NCBI RefSeq assembly: GCF_031457955.1
Contig: NZ_JAVDXN010000006.1
Span: 186,001 to 250,000, forward strand
DNA: 64,000 nt
Direction: 5' to 3'
Source of the DNA: Mixta sp031457955
Lineage (GTDB): Bacteria; Pseudomonadota; Gammaproteobacteria; Enterobacterales; Enterobacteriaceae
Shown here: one piece after another, positions 48,857-58,387 of the stretch
Layout of the letters: each line of letters starts with the position of its first letter
Position numbering within the stretch: the stretch's first letter is position 1
Position numbers and translations under genes: made by a program
Notes under the pieces: model-generated
Told to the model about the DNA's origin: nothing
Seen by the model: the letters and a program-made list of their open reading frames with translations, nothing else
The model's database searches: none

Positions 48857-51706
48857 TCACAGCATGGTTAACCGCAGCTCAGAAGGCTGTGGTCGACCAA
48901 AGAAGTAGCCCTGAAACAGCGTACATCCCTCTTCTTTCAGCTTATCGAACTGCTCACGGTTCTCCACCCCTTCCGCCGTGATCTGAATATCCAGGCTGCG
49001 GCTCATACCGGTAATCGCCCGAATAATCGCCAACGCCTCACGGCTGTCACTCATATCGTTGATAAAGGAACGGTCGATTTTGATTTTATCGAACGGGAAA
49101 GAGCGCAGGTAGCTAAGCGAAGAGTAGCCGGTGCCGAAATCATCCAGCGCAATCATCACGCCAAGCGCTTTCAGGTTTTGCAGCGTATGGATATTACCCA
49201 ACGTATTATCCAGCAGCACCGACTCGGTGATTTCGACTTCCAGCCGCCACGGCTCCAGCCCCGACTCACGCAGCGCGCCTTCGACCACCGACACCAGCGT
49301 GCTGTTTTTAAACTGAATGGGCGACAGGTTCACCGATACCGCCTGCGCGCCGCTCCAGTTTTTCGCCTCACGGCACGCTTCATACAACGCCCAGGCGCCC
49401 AGGCTGTGAATCAAACCGGTCTCTTCCGCCAGCGGAATAAACTCGCCCGGCATAATCAGCCCTTTTGACGGATGATGCCAGCGCATCAGCGCTTCGTAGC
49501 CGATAATGGCTTGCTGATCGCTGTTAGTAATCGGCTGATAATAAAGCCGCATCTGATTATCGGTTATCGCCTCGCGCAGATCGTTTTCCATCGCGCGTCG
49601 CGTACGCGCCTGAACATCCATCTCCTGGGTAAAGTACTCATAGCGATTACGTCCGTTGCGCTTGGCTTCATACAACGCCATATCGGCGCAGCGCAATAGC
49701 TGCTCAGGAGAGGCGAAATCGGCACTGGCAAAGGCGATGCCGATACTCAGCCCCACCGATAGATTGTGCCCGTCAACGTTTACCGGCGGCTGCACCACCT
49801 CAATTAAACGCTGCGCGACCATGCTCGCCTCCTGATGATGGCTCAGGCCTGGCAGCACAATGGCAAACTCATCGCCACCGATGCGCGCCAGCGTATCCTG
49901 TTCACGCAGCGCGCCACGCAGGCGCTTGGCGATAACGCGCAGCAGCTCGTCGCCCGTTTGATGGCCCAGCGCATCGTTAACATTTTTGAAGTTATCTAAA
50001 TCAAGACAGAGCGCCGCCGTATGCCGATCGTGCGACTCCGCCTGGCGCAACGCGTCGCTTAACCGCTGGCGAAACAAAATACGGTTGGGCAGGCTGGTGA
50101 GATAATCATGATGCGCCATATGATGAATACGCGCATCGGCGGCGCGCTGGTCGGTCACGTCATCGACAATCAGCATAAGGTATTGCGTACGCGCATCGCC
50201 GCCGCGTATCGTTGCCGCGCGCGTATGCAGAATGCGCTCGCCACCGGCGGTAATCAGCTGGCGCTCGCTTTGATGAATACCTTCGCAACGTAAAGCCGCA
50301 TCCGCCAGCACGTTAAAATAGTCGCTCAGCTCTGGCGGCAAACATTCATGCGGCTTTTTGCCCTGCATACTGTTTTTCTCGACGCCAAACAGCTGCTCGG
50401 CCTTGCGGTTAACCAGCAGGATTTCACGGGAAACGGCATCCTCCACCAGCACGCAAGAGGGAATGCTGCTGATGATGGTATCCAGGAAGCGCGACATGGC
50501 GGTCATGCGCTCGCTCTGCGCCTCCGCCAGATCTTTGGCGCGCAGGATTTGCTGCTCATATTCACGCCGCTCGGTGATATCGCGGGTAATTTTGGCGTAG
50601 CCAACCAATTTGCCGTTTTCATCATGAATCGCGTCGATCACTACATGCGCCCAAAAGGCGCTGCCGTCCTTGCGATAGCGCCAGCCTTGATCCTCAAAGC
50701 GCCCGGTAGTGCGCGCGGTATTCAGGTTGATCGTCGGCGTTTTGCTCTGGCGCTCCTGCGCGCTGTAAAATAGCGAGAAGTGCTGGCCGAGGATCTCCTG
50801 CGAGGTATAGCCTTTGGCACGCTGCGCGCCCGCGTTCCAGTTCACGACGTGGCCGCCAGGATCGAGCATATAGATGGCATAATCGGTGACGCTTTCCACC
50901 AGCAGCCGGAATTTCTCTTCCTCTGCGCGCCGCTCACGCTGTAGCTCGCGCTGTTCGGTGCAGTCACGCGTGATCTTGGTATAGCCAATCAGCTTGCCGT
51001 TATCATCATGGATGGCATCAATGATGACGTGCGCCCAGAAGGCGCTGCCGTCTTTACGATAGCGCCAGCCCTCATCCTCAAAACGGCCGGTGCGGAAAGC
51101 AGTCTGCAAATTTTTCTCAGGAATATAGGCCATGCGCTCCTGCAGGCTGTAAAACGTGGAGAAATGTTTCCCCACGATCTCATCTGCGCTATAGCCTTTG
51201 GCACGCTGGGCGCCTGCGTTCCAGTTCACTACCAGCCCGTCGAGATCGAGCATATAGATAGCGTAATCCGTCACGCCCTCCACCAGCAGACGAAATTTTT
51301 CCTGCTGCTCACGCTGTAGGCTCAGCTGCGCCTGTTGCTGAGTACAATCACGCGTGATCACCGCAAAACCCATCAGCGCATTATCGTCAGCGTAAATCGC
51401 GTCAATCACCACATGCGCCCAGAAAGCGCTGCCATCCTGACGAAAGCGCCACCCCTCTAACTCCAGGCGGCCTTTATGCGCGGCAATAGCCAGGTTTTTG
51501 GCCGGTACGCCTTTTAACTGGTCAGATTTATCATAAAAAACGGCGATGTTTTTGCCGATAATCTCTTCCGGCGCATAGCCTTTGATCCGCTTCGCGCCCG
51601 CATTCCAGTTGGCAACGGTGCCGTTGGGGTGAATCATATAGATTGCGTAATCGACTACGCTCTGCACCAGTAGCCGATAAAGTATGTCTGGGTTCTCGTT
51701 CATCAT
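48857..51706 (-). CDS. Multi-PAS GGDEF-EAL c-di-GMP enzyme
   Basis: About 949 residues from ATG 51706. Three near-identical PAS domains, each with YAIYML or YAIYMI, WNAGA-RxKGY and DGSAFWAHVVIDAI, encoded by exact 384-bp-spaced repeats. Then a fourth divergent PAS, a GGDEF domain with intact RIGGDEFAI and an RxxD inhibitory site (REQD) five residues before it, and an EAL domain with YEALMRW and DDFGTGYSSLSYL. Both catalytic domains look intact. No membrane helix, so cytoplasmic sensing. A GTG at 51751 is an alternative start. Confidence 0.9.
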   Translation of the reverse strand: MMNENPDILYRLLVQSVVDYAIYMIHPNGTVANWNAGAKRIKGYAPEEIIGKNIAVFYDKSDQLKGVPAKNLAIAAHKGRLELEGWRFRQDGSAFWAHVVIDAIYADDNALMGFAVITRDCTQQQAQLSLQREQQEKFRLLVEGVTDYAIYMLDLDGLVVNWNAGAQRAKGYSADEIVGKHFSTFYSLQERMAYIPEKNLQTAFRTGRFEDEGWRYRKDGSAFWAHVIIDAIHDDNGKLIGYTKITRDCTEQRELQRERRAEEEKFRLLVESVTDYAIYMLDPGGHVVNWNAGAQRAKGYTSQEILGQHFSLFYSAQERQSKTPTINLNTARTTGRFEDQGWRYRKDGSAFWAHVVIDAIHDENGKLVGYAKITRDITERREYEQQILRAKDLAEAQSERMTAMSRFLDTIISSIPSCVLVEDAVSREILLVNRKAEQLFGVEKNSMQGKKPHECLPPELSDYFNVLADAALRCEGIHQSERQLITAGGERILHTRAATIRGGDARTQYLMLIVDDVTDQRAADARIHHMAHHDYLTSLPNRILFRQRLSDALRQAESHDRHTAALCLDLDNFKNVNDALGHQTGDELLRVIAKRLRGALREQDTLARIGGDEFAIVLPGLSHHQEASMVAQRLIEVVQPPVNVDGHNLSVGLSIGIAFASADFASPEQLLRCADMALYEAKRNGRNRYEYFTQEMDVQARTRRAMENDLREAITDNQMRLYYQPITNSDQQAIIGYEALMRWHHPSKGLIMPGEFIPLAEETGLIHSLGAWALYEACREAKNWSGAQAVSVNLSPIQFKNSTLVSVVEGALRESGLEPWRLEVEITESVLLDNTLGNIHTLQNLKALGVMIALDDFGTGYSSLSYLRSFPFDKIKIDRSFINDMSDSREALAIIRAITGMSRSLDIQITAEGVENREQFDKLKEEGCTLFQGYFFGRPQPSELRLTML
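50560..51690 (-). repeat. Three tandem 384-bp PAS-encoding repeats
   Basis: Equivalent sites in the coding strand (the segment encoding AFWAHV) begin at 51413, 51029 and 50645, exactly 384 bp apart. The second and third copies are most alike at DNA level. Points to recent internal duplication or gene conversion. Confidence 0.85.
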
Positions 51707-52062
51707 GTTGCCCGGTTGCTGCCCGGATAGCGATCTGGGCGGGTTGGACACGGCAACGTAGTGCGTCTGGCTGGTCAGCGCTACGCTAAAGGAAAACTTA
51801 TCAATCTGCCCGATATCAGTTGCTCGGGTAAACTCTTGCCATTGATATCGGCAAAGGAGGCAGATTTTTCAGGAATTTAAGGATGAAATGATCTTAACAA
51901 AAAGACTTAAGCCAGATTATCCTTCCGGATGATTGCTGTGCGGTGAGACGCAAACGTCGCCTGCCCTTGCCAGCTATGCGCAGGGAAAAGACACAAGCCG
52001 CCTGGCTAAACGCGTTATGCTGTCCCGGCTTTCACTGATTCATCGACCAGACAAGGCCACGC
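51707..52062. other. Gap between the GGDEF-EAL gene and mdcR
   Basis: 356 bp with the divergent promoters of both genes. Low-complexity A/T in the middle (51880-51920). I see no ORF, operator or terminator that I can support. Confidence 0.4.
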
Positions 52063-53013
52063 ATGAAAATTGATGCAGATATTAGCTTTCGCAAACTGGA
52101 AATTTTTATCGCCTTTATGGCCAGCGGCAATATTGCCCGTACCGCCGAACAGCTGAACTTAAGCAGCGTCAGCGTCCATCGCGCCCTGCATACGCTGGAA
52201 GAGAATGTGCGTTGCCCGCTGTTTATCCATCAGGGCCGCAGCCTGAAGCCGCTCTCCGCCGCGCATACCCTGTTGGAATATGCGCTGGAAGCGGTCGATG
52301 CCATGGAAAAAGGGATCCTCGACGCGCGCCAGAAAGCAGGACTGGGACAAAAACGAATGCGCATCGGCACGCTCTATTCGCTGACCATGGAGACGGTGCC
52401 GCGCCTGATTATGGGCATGAAGCTGCGCCGTCCTGAGCTGGAGCTGGATCTGACCATGGGTTCTAACCAGCTGCTGCTGGAGAAGCTTCATCTGGGGGAA
52501 CTGGATGCGATTTTACTGTCGGTCACCGACAGCCAGATCGATCGGCGACGGCATGAGGTGCTGCCGCTGTTTGAAGATGACATCTATCTTGCCGCGCCTG
52601 CCGAAGCCAAACTGGGAGAAAGCCACCATGCCGACCTGCGTGATTACCGTCAGGAAAAATTTGTTTCGCTGGCGGAAGGATTCGCCACGTTTCACGGCTT
52701 TCAGGAGGCGTTTGGCGTGGCAGGGTTTGATGCCAATATTGTGATGCGGGTTAACGATATTTTTTCCATGCTGAGTCTGGTGCAGGCGGGCGTAGGCTTT
52801 GCGCTGGTGCCGGGCAGAATGCGGCGCGTCTATGAAAACAGCGTGCAGCTGCTGCCGCTGACGGAGCCTTATCAGATGCGCCAGTCGATCGCTATCGTGT
52901 TCGAGCGCAATCGCGAACACGATCCCAATCTGCTGGCGCTGGTCGCCGAAGGGCGCATGTACGCCCGCGAGGTGTTAACTAACGCTGAGCGCGCGCCTGT
53001 TGCGCCAGCCTGA
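52063..53013 (+). CDS. mdcR: LysR-family regulator of malonate decarboxylase
   Basis: 316 residues. N-terminal HTH: FRKLEIFIAFMASGNIARTAEQLNLSSVSVHRALHTLEENV, then a LysR ligand domain. By position and family it is MdcR, the malonate-responsive activator of mdc. Its 3' end overlaps mdcH by 35 bp on the opposite strand. Ribosome site AAGG. Confidence 0.88.
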   Translation: MKIDADISFRKLEIFIAFMASGNIARTAEQLNLSSVSVHRALHTLEENVRCPLFIHQGRSLKPLSAAHTLLEYALEAVDAMEKGILDARQKAGLGQKRMRIGTLYSLTMETVPRLIMGMKLRRPELELDLTMGSNQLLLEKLHLGELDAILLSVTDSQIDRRRHEVLPLFEDDIYLAAPAEAKLGESHHADLRDYRQEKFVSLAEGFATFHGFQEAFGVAGFDANIVMRVNDIFSMLSLVQAGVGFALVPGRMRRVYENSVQLLPLTEPYQMRQSIAIVFERNREHDPNLLALVAEGRMYAREVLTNAERAPVAPA

Positions 53014-53881
53014 GCGCCAGCGCCAGACCGCCTTGTTCCAGCGACAGGGCATCGCCACGCGACAGCGGTTCACGAGCCAGCCCGGTCAGCACCGCGCCGG
53101 GCGGCATTTCCAGCGCCAGCCCGACGTCACGTTCGTTGGCTGCTTCCATCGCCTCATGCCAGCGCACGGTGCGCGCCATATTCATCGCTAAGTCGTCAGC
53201 AATCTGTTGCGGCTGCCACAGCAGGCGTGCGCTGCTGCCGCTGAGCCAGGCGCAGCGGGGGCGCGTCAGGGTCACGCGGGCAAAAGCCTGCGCCAGCTGA
53301 CGCGCGGGTTCGTCCAGCAAGGCACAGTGAGAAGGTACGCTCACCGCCAGCCGGTGAACTTTCTGCGCGCCGTGCGCCACGGCCAGCTCGCCAACCTGCT
53401 GCATCGCCGCCTCGCTGCCCGCAATCACCATCTGTTGGGCGGCGTTGATATTCGCCAGGTAACAGTCGCCCAGCAGCGGCTCAATGTCGCGCTGCCGCAG
53501 GCCGGTAATCGCCGTCAGGCCGTAGCCGGAAGGATACGCCTGTTCCATCAATTCACCGCGCAGCGCCACCAGCCGCAGCGCATCAGAAAAATCGAGCGCC
53601 CCGGCCACCACCGCCGCCGGAAAAGCGCCAATAGAAAGGCCGCTGACCATATCCGGCTCCAGCCCCTGGCGCGCCAGCTCGCGCGCCCAGGCGACGCCCG
53701 CAATCAGCAGGCAAAGCTGGACGGCGCGCGTATGGCGCAGCGCCTGTTCACTATCCAGCAAAGAAGCATCCTGATTTAACGCTGTGCTCGCCTCCTGCAA
53801 CAGGCGATCGCCATCGGGCAAATGTTGCAACATGCCGACGCGCTGCGGCCCTTGCCCAGGAAACGTATACATTATTTTCAT
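52979..53881 (-). CDS. mdcH: Malonate decarboxylase malonyl-transferase (malonyl-CoA:ACP type)
   Basis: 300 residues starting MKIMYTFPGQGPQRVGML (ATG 53881). Acyl-transferase serine in GLSIGAFPA; further LANINAAQQMVIAG and SVPSHCALLDEPA. Loads malonyl onto the ACP thiol prosthetic group to prime the decarboxylase. 4-bp ATGA overlap with mdcG. Confidence 0.92.
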   Translation of the reverse strand: MKIMYTFPGQGPQRVGMLQHLPDGDRLLQEASTALNQDASLLDSEQALRHTRAVQLCLLIAGVAWARELARQGLEPDMVSGLSIGAFPAAVVAGALDFSDALRLVALRGELMEQAYPSGYGLTAITGLRQRDIEPLLGDCYLANINAAQQMVIAGSEAAMQQVGELAVAHGAQKVHRLAVSVPSHCALLDEPARQLAQAFARVTLTRPRCAWLSGSSARLLWQPQQIADDLAMNMARTVRWHEAMEAANERDVGLALEMPPGAVLTGLAREPLSRGDALSLEQGGLALALRLAQQARAQR

Positions 53882-54504
53882 TGGTCTGCATCCTCCATCG
53901 GTGCCTGCCAGGGATCGCTCACCAGACGCGGCCCCCGGTTGGTTTTCAGCAGCGCCCGTCCGTCGCGCAGCCACTCATTCAGCGCAAAGGCGCCGTTGGG
54001 CGTCTCCACCTGCGTATCGGCCCGGCACGGCAGACGCATCACCTGCTGTTGCCAGCGCTGAAACGCGGCGGGCGGCAGCGGCTGCGGCGCACGAATCAGC
54101 AGATCGAGATCGCTGGCGCTGTGCAGCACCGGCACATCGGTCGCCAGCGCGTAACCGCAGCTGCCGGTCACGCCCCACGGCCACGGCCATGACTGCTGCG
54201 CCAGCAGGATCGTCGCCTGTACCGGCTGCTGCGAAACAAAAGCGGAACGCAGCAGCTGCGGCAGATCCACCAGTGACTCCGGCGTTACGCGCTTCACCAT
54301 CGCCGCGGCAGGCAGCCAGGCGGCAGCGCGCCGCTCGCGTCCCATACCGCGAATCCCCACGGCAATAAGCCCATCCGGATGCCAGTCCCGGCGCACCACC
54401 AGCGGCAACGCAGGCCGCCACTGCTGTGCTACCCAGTCAGGCAGATCGCCTGTCAGCGCCTGCGGATCGTTGAGCCAGATAAGGTCGTGAGGACGCGGTA
54501 ACAT
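53878..54504 (-). CDS. mdcG: Phosphoribosyl-dephospho-CoA transferase
   Basis: 208 residues. Attaches the prosthetic group made by MdcB to the ACP subunit MdcC. Motifs RPHDLIWL, VGIRGMGRERRAAAW, and SASDLDLLIRAP with the nucleotidyltransferase-type aspartates. The ATG at 54504 is taken; an adjacent TTG precedes it. Confidence 0.9.
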   Translation of the reverse strand: MLPRPHDLIWLNDPQALTGDLPDWVAQQWRPALPLVVRRDWHPDGLIAVGIRGMGRERRAAAWLPAAAMVKRVTPESLVDLPQLLRSAFVSQQPVQATILLAQQSWPWPWGVTGSCGYALATDVPVLHSASDLDLLIRAPQPLPPAAFQRWQQQVMRLPCRADTQVETPNGAFALNEWLRDGRALLKTNRGPRLVSDPWQAPMEDADQ

Positions 54505-54507
54505 CAA

Positions 54508-55467
54508 TTACATTCCTGCGGTTAAAGAGATAAATAAAGGCAGCGTGACAATACAGAGCACTGAACTGATCAGCAAGGCAGCTTCAGCATCAGGCGACTG
54601 TACGCCAAACCGGTTACCGAACACCACGCCGAAGAAACCGGCAGAGAGCGCAATCATCAGAATCGCCGTAATCGCCAGCGAACCATGTAGCCCCATCATC
54701 AGCACCAGCGCCCAGGCGATCAGCGGCTGAATCAGCAGTTTCGTCACGCTGGAGAGCGCCACCGCGCCATTCAGCTTCAGCTGACGCGCCGACAGGATCA
54801 GGCCAGTCAGGAACAGCGCAGCGGCGGTCGCGGCCAGGCCCAGCGGTTTAATCGCCGTAAGCACCAGATCGGGCATATGAATACCCAGCGCCGACAACAC
54901 CACCCCCAGCAGCGGGCCCCAGACAATTGGTTTTTTCACTGAACGCCACATCAATACCGGCAGCATCGCCAGCGAAGAGCCTTGTGCAGTACCGGCGGTA
55001 CGCGCTTTTTCACGTTCCAGAATCAGCAGACAGAACGGCGTCATTAATACCGAACCGCAGGCAATAGAAACCGCGACCGAAAGCGAGGTGCCGCCCGTTT
55101 CGCCCAGTACGCTGCCCAAAATCGGCAAGCCCAGCGCGGCGTAATTCGGCAGCGCGACCGTGAGCGTTAGCACGGCGGCATCCTGCGGCGACTTATGGAA
55201 CCACTTAATACAGATAAAGTAGATGGCGGCGTAGGTAATCCACATCGCCAGCGTCAGCACCACCACCAGTGGCATCTGTTCAACGATGCCGCTCCATGGC
55301 GTCTGTACGGTAGCGCTAAACAGCGCGGCCGGCAGTGCAAAGTCCATGACAAAGATATTCAGTAAAGCAACGTTCTTGTTATCCACCATTTTTGCCTTAC
55401 CGGCCATAAAGCCCAGCAGCATAATGATGAAGATTGGGGCGAGTGCATGGAGAATGATGTAAGTCAT
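54508..55467 (-). CDS. mdcF: Malonate transporter of the auxin efflux carrier family
   Basis: 319 residues with ~10 membrane segments. AEC family landmarks: FIIMLLGFMAGK, FALPAALFSATV, ALPNYAALGLPILGSVLGETGG, FGVVFGNRFGVQSP. Its position within the mdc operon, between mdcE and mdcG, argues for malonate uptake. Confidence 0.9.
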   Translation of the reverse strand: MTYIILHALAPIFIIMLLGFMAGKAKMVDNKNVALLNIFVMDFALPAALFSATVQTPWSGIVEQMPLVVVLTLAMWITYAAIYFICIKWFHKSPQDAAVLTLTVALPNYAALGLPILGSVLGETGGTSLSVAVSIACGSVLMTPFCLLILEREKARTAGTAQGSSLAMLPVLMWRSVKKPIVWGPLLGVVLSALGIHMPDLVLTAIKPLGLAATAAALFLTGLILSARQLKLNGAVALSSVTKLLIQPLIAWALVLMMGLHGSLAITAILMIALSAGFFGVVFGNRFGVQSPDAEAALLISSVLCIVTLPLFISLTAGM

Positions 55468-55543
55468 ATTTCACCTGTATAACAAAGAGTTGTGATTAGC
55501 ACAGGTGCGATGGTTTTATTATTTTTACAGGCTTTTCTTATAA

Positions 55544-55564
55544 GATGGGCAGCACGTGCCCATC
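55544..55564 (-). terminator. Hairpin between mdcE and mdcF
   Basis: GATGGGCA / TGCCCATC, 8-bp perfect arms and 5-nt loop, in the only sizeable gap (129 bp) within the mdc operon. No proper T-run, so it could attenuate or protect mRNA rather than end it. Confidence 0.4.
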
Positions 55565-55596
55565 ACTATCCACCTGGCAGGTTTGTCTTAACATAA

Positions 55597-56397
55597 TTAC
55601 CAGAGCGCGCGCATACGTTCGCGCACCAGCGCAGAGCTACGGCGGTTGTCGCCGCGCAGACGGTGTTGCAGCGTGCGGTCGCCTTCACGCGCATCTTTAA
55701 TGGCGCGAATCAGCGACGCGGTGACCTGCTGTTTTTCCTGCTCGCCCGGCGCATCCGGTTTGGCAATGTCCAGCAGCTCATCAAGAATGCCCAGCGTCTG
55801 GAAGTTTTTGACGTCGTACGCCATCGGCGGCACGGTAGAGGCCAGCTCGATCAGCGCTTCGACGCTACGCAGCGTGATACGCGCCGCCGATGCCTGACCC
55901 ATTGCATGGATCATCACGCCGGGATCGTTAAAAGCGATCAGCCGGTTTGCCTGATAACCATGCGCCAGAAATGCGCCGGACATCGCTTTGCCGACAATCA
56001 ACCCGATAACCGGATGACCCGCCAGCCGCGCCTCTGCCCAGGCGGCGGCTGAAGCGGCCAGCGCCTGATGGATGCCAAAGGCTTCTTCACGACGGCCATA
56101 GGCCTGGCTTGGCACATCAATCACCGCCACGATCGGACGTTTATGCTCCGCCGGTTCATCGGCGGCGATGGTTTCCTGCACCACTTTTGCCAGCGTCCAG
56201 CCCTCAAGCAGACCGACTTCACCGCCCGCCGCACGCGGGAAATGGTTATTTTCATCGGGTACTACGGCGATATAACGTACGTTTTCACCGTTCAGCTCAG
56301 CATCTGCCACCTGAATCGACGGACAGAGGCCGCCTAAACGCGGCGCATTCTGACTCAGCAGCGACAGCCAAATCTCGCCACGACTGTTGGTTTTCAT
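55597..56397 (-). CDS. mdcE: Malonate decarboxylase gamma subunit
   Basis: 266 residues. Carboxyltransferase-type fold with VIDVPSQAYGRREEAFGIHQALAA and GKAMSGAFLAHGYQANRL. Forms the MdcD-MdcE decarboxylase that releases CO2 from malonyl-S-ACP. Start overlaps the mdcD stop (ATGA). Confidence 0.92.
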   Translation of the reverse strand: MKTNSRGEIWLSLLSQNAPRLGGLCPSIQVADAELNGENVRYIAVVPDENNHFPRAAGGEVGLLEGWTLAKVVQETIAADEPAEHKRPIVAVIDVPSQAYGRREEAFGIHQALAASAAAWAEARLAGHPVIGLIVGKAMSGAFLAHGYQANRLIAFNDPGVMIHAMGQASAARITLRSVEALIELASTVPPMAYDVKNFQTLGILDELLDIAKPDAPGEQEKQQVTASLIRAIKDAREGDRTLQHRLRGDNRRSSALVRERMRALW

Positions 56398-57227
56398 AGC
56401 GCATCCCCCGCAAAAAATTGTTGAATCTGTTCGGTTTCCGGCTGCTGGGTGGTATCCACCTTGTTCAGCCGCGCCAGCATATCCTGATAGTTATCGGTGC
56501 GATGCCGTGCCGGAACGCCGTGCGCCAGCGCCTCGGTTACCGCCTCTTTAACGGCGTTTTGTCCATCATTCACCAGCACGTCAGCCAGCCCGCTGCGATA
56601 GCGCGCTTCGCCGCCGGTCATGCGCCAGATAAAAGGACGGTCGCGCGAGTCATATTCATCAACGCCCGCTTCCTGTTCGATAACCTGCGGGCCGTTCAGC
56701 CCCAGGCGCGCTTCACGGGTCACGATCAGCGAGCTGCACAGGCCGGCGGCAATTGACATGCCGCCAAAGCAGCCCACGGTGCCGGTAATTACGCCCACCA
56801 CCGGGGTATAGCGACGCAGATCAACAATCGCTGCGTGAATATCGGCGATCGCCGCCAGGCCGAGGTTCGCTTCTTGCAAACGCACGCCGCCGGTTTCCAG
56901 ACAAAGCACCGCCTGCGTCGGCACGCCACGACGATGATCTTCTGCCGCCAGCTCTAACGCCGCCGCCATTTTTGCGCCGGACACTTCGCCCATGCTGCCG
57001 CCCTGGAAGGTGCCTTCGATGGCGATCACCACCGTGGGTTTGCCGTCCAGCGTGCCTTTCGCCACCACCATGCCGTCATCGGCCTGTGGAACGATGCCCT
57101 GTAGCGGCAGCCACGGCGACATAATGCCGTCAAAGGGATCGAGCAGTTCGCGATAAGACCCTTCATCCAGCAGCAGGCGCGCACGTTCACGCGCCCGCAG
57201 CTCAATAAAACTGCTGTCGTTACGCAT
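56394..57227 (-). CDS. mdcD: Malonate decarboxylase beta subunit
   Basis: 277 residues from ATG 57227 (GAGGAGG ribosome site). Carboxyltransferase motifs: GTFQGGSMGEVSGAKMAAAL, TGGVRLQEANLGL, GTVGCFGGMSIAAGL, and RPFIWRMTGGEARY. Overlaps mdcC by 8 bp. Confidence 0.93.
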   Translation of the reverse strand: MRNDSSFIELRARERARLLLDEGSYRELLDPFDGIMSPWLPLQGIVPQADDGMVVAKGTLDGKPTVVIAIEGTFQGGSMGEVSGAKMAAALELAAEDHRRGVPTQAVLCLETGGVRLQEANLGLAAIADIHAAIVDLRRYTPVVGVITGTVGCFGGMSIAAGLCSSLIVTREARLGLNGPQVIEQEAGVDEYDSRDRPFIWRMTGGEARYRSGLADVLVNDGQNAVKEAVTEALAHGVPARHRTDNYQDMLARLNKVDTTQQPETEQIQQFFAGDAL

Positions 57228-57519
57228 TAGCCGCCTCCTCAAATACCTGTTCGATACGAATACGCGCCACGCCCGGCGTCGCGCCAAAGTCATGAATCGT
57301 CAGTTTGCCGGCCGGCAGTTCGGTCAGCGTGCTGAGGCGGTCAAACAGCGCCCGCCAGCGCGCTTCAAAATTCACGATCGATGTCGTGATGCTGACTTCC
57401 AGCCTTTCGCCTTGATCGGCGACAAACAGGGCTTCCATATCACCGGAGCCCACAACGCCAGCCAGCGCCTGCCCATACAGGGTGCGAGTGGCGGGGTAAG
57501 AAAGTGTGATTTGTTCCAT
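57220..57519 (-). CDS. mdcC: Malonate decarboxylase acyl-carrier subunit
   Basis: 99 residues. The prosthetic-group serine is S25 in GVVGSGDMEALF. This subunit carries the 2'-(5''-phosphoribosyl)-3'-dephospho-CoA group. Start ATG 57519 (MEQITLSYPATR) fits the family; the longer frame to 57552 overlaps mdcB. Confidence 0.93.
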   Translation of the reverse strand: MEQITLSYPATRTLYGQALAGVVGSGDMEALFVADQGERLEVSITTSIVNFEARWRALFDRLSTLTELPAGKLTIHDFGATPGVARIRIEQVFEEAANA

Positions 57520-57526
57520 AACATCC

Positions 57527-58387
57527 TCAATCTGTAGGTAAGCAAATACCATCGAGAAACAGCGTGGCCGCCAGCAGATCGGCCGCTCCGCCCGGCGAAG
57601 CGTTCAGTGCCAGCATTCCGGCATCAAGACGGGCCAGCGCCTGGCGTCCGGCGGCGGTTGCACAGCCGCCAGCGTCCAGCACCTGCTGTGCGCCCTGCTG
57701 CATCGCCTGTAATCCGGCCAGGCCGGCACGCGACAGCACACAGGTATCGCTCAGCGAGGTCATGATCGCCATCAAGGCGTCAAGGCGCGCTTGCGCTTCT
57801 GTGGCGCCGCCCGCCCGGCTGCGCCACAGCTGCGGCAGCGCCAGTTGACCGATATGCGGGAAAGCCTGCTGCGCCTCTTCGCGTGCGCCGGGAACCCGGT
57901 AACGCTGCGTGGCCCGCAACCCTTTACTGAAGCTGCGCGGCGCGCGATCGTCCGGCAGACGCGCCAGCGCGGCGGCAGCCTGGCACACCGCAGCGGCGCT
58001 CGCTTTGCCGTCCAGCATGGCTGCGCCGCTGACCAGCAGCCCCAGCGCCCAGATCGCGCCACGGTGCGTGTTGACGCCCTGCGTGGCGGCCATCATCTGC
58101 GCTTCGCCACTACGCCCCAGCTCGCCGACCTGCTGACGTAGCGCCACATCCGCGGGTCGCAGCCAGCTATGTAATGCCAGTGCGTAAAAGGTCGGCTGCA
58201 ACGCATGTGCGGATCGCTCCATCAGCGCCAGGTTTAAATCCTGATGCGCCCCGCTGCCGCGTCCGTCCACCAGGCCCGGCTTCGGCGTCAGACGCGCTTC
58301 GGCGATCAGCGCGGCGGTTGCCTGCTCTGCCAGCCGTAAGGCCAACGTTTCGGCACGCTGCGGTGAGAGTTGCGGTTGAATTGCCAT
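57527..58387 (-). CDS. mdcB: Triphosphoribosyl-dephospho-CoA synthase
   Basis: 286 residues, CitG/MdcB family. Motifs: ARLTPKPGLVDGRGSGAHQDLN, GVNTHRGAIWALGLL, and ASPGGAADLLAATLFLD at the end. Makes the precursor of the ACP prosthetic group from dephospho-CoA and ATP. The ATG overlaps the mdcA stop (TAATG). Confidence 0.93.
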   Translation of the reverse strand: MAIQPQLSPQRAETLALRLAEQATAALIAEARLTPKPGLVDGRGSGAHQDLNLALMERSAHALQPTFYALALHSWLRPADVALRQQVGELGRSGEAQMMAATQGVNTHRGAIWALGLLVSGAAMLDGKASAAAVCQAAAALARLPDDRAPRSFSKGLRATQRYRVPGAREEAQQAFPHIGQLALPQLWRSRAGGATEAQARLDALMAIMTSLSDTCVLSRAGLAGLQAMQQGAQQVLDAGGCATAAGRQALARLDAGMLALNASPGGAADLLAATLFLDGICLPTD

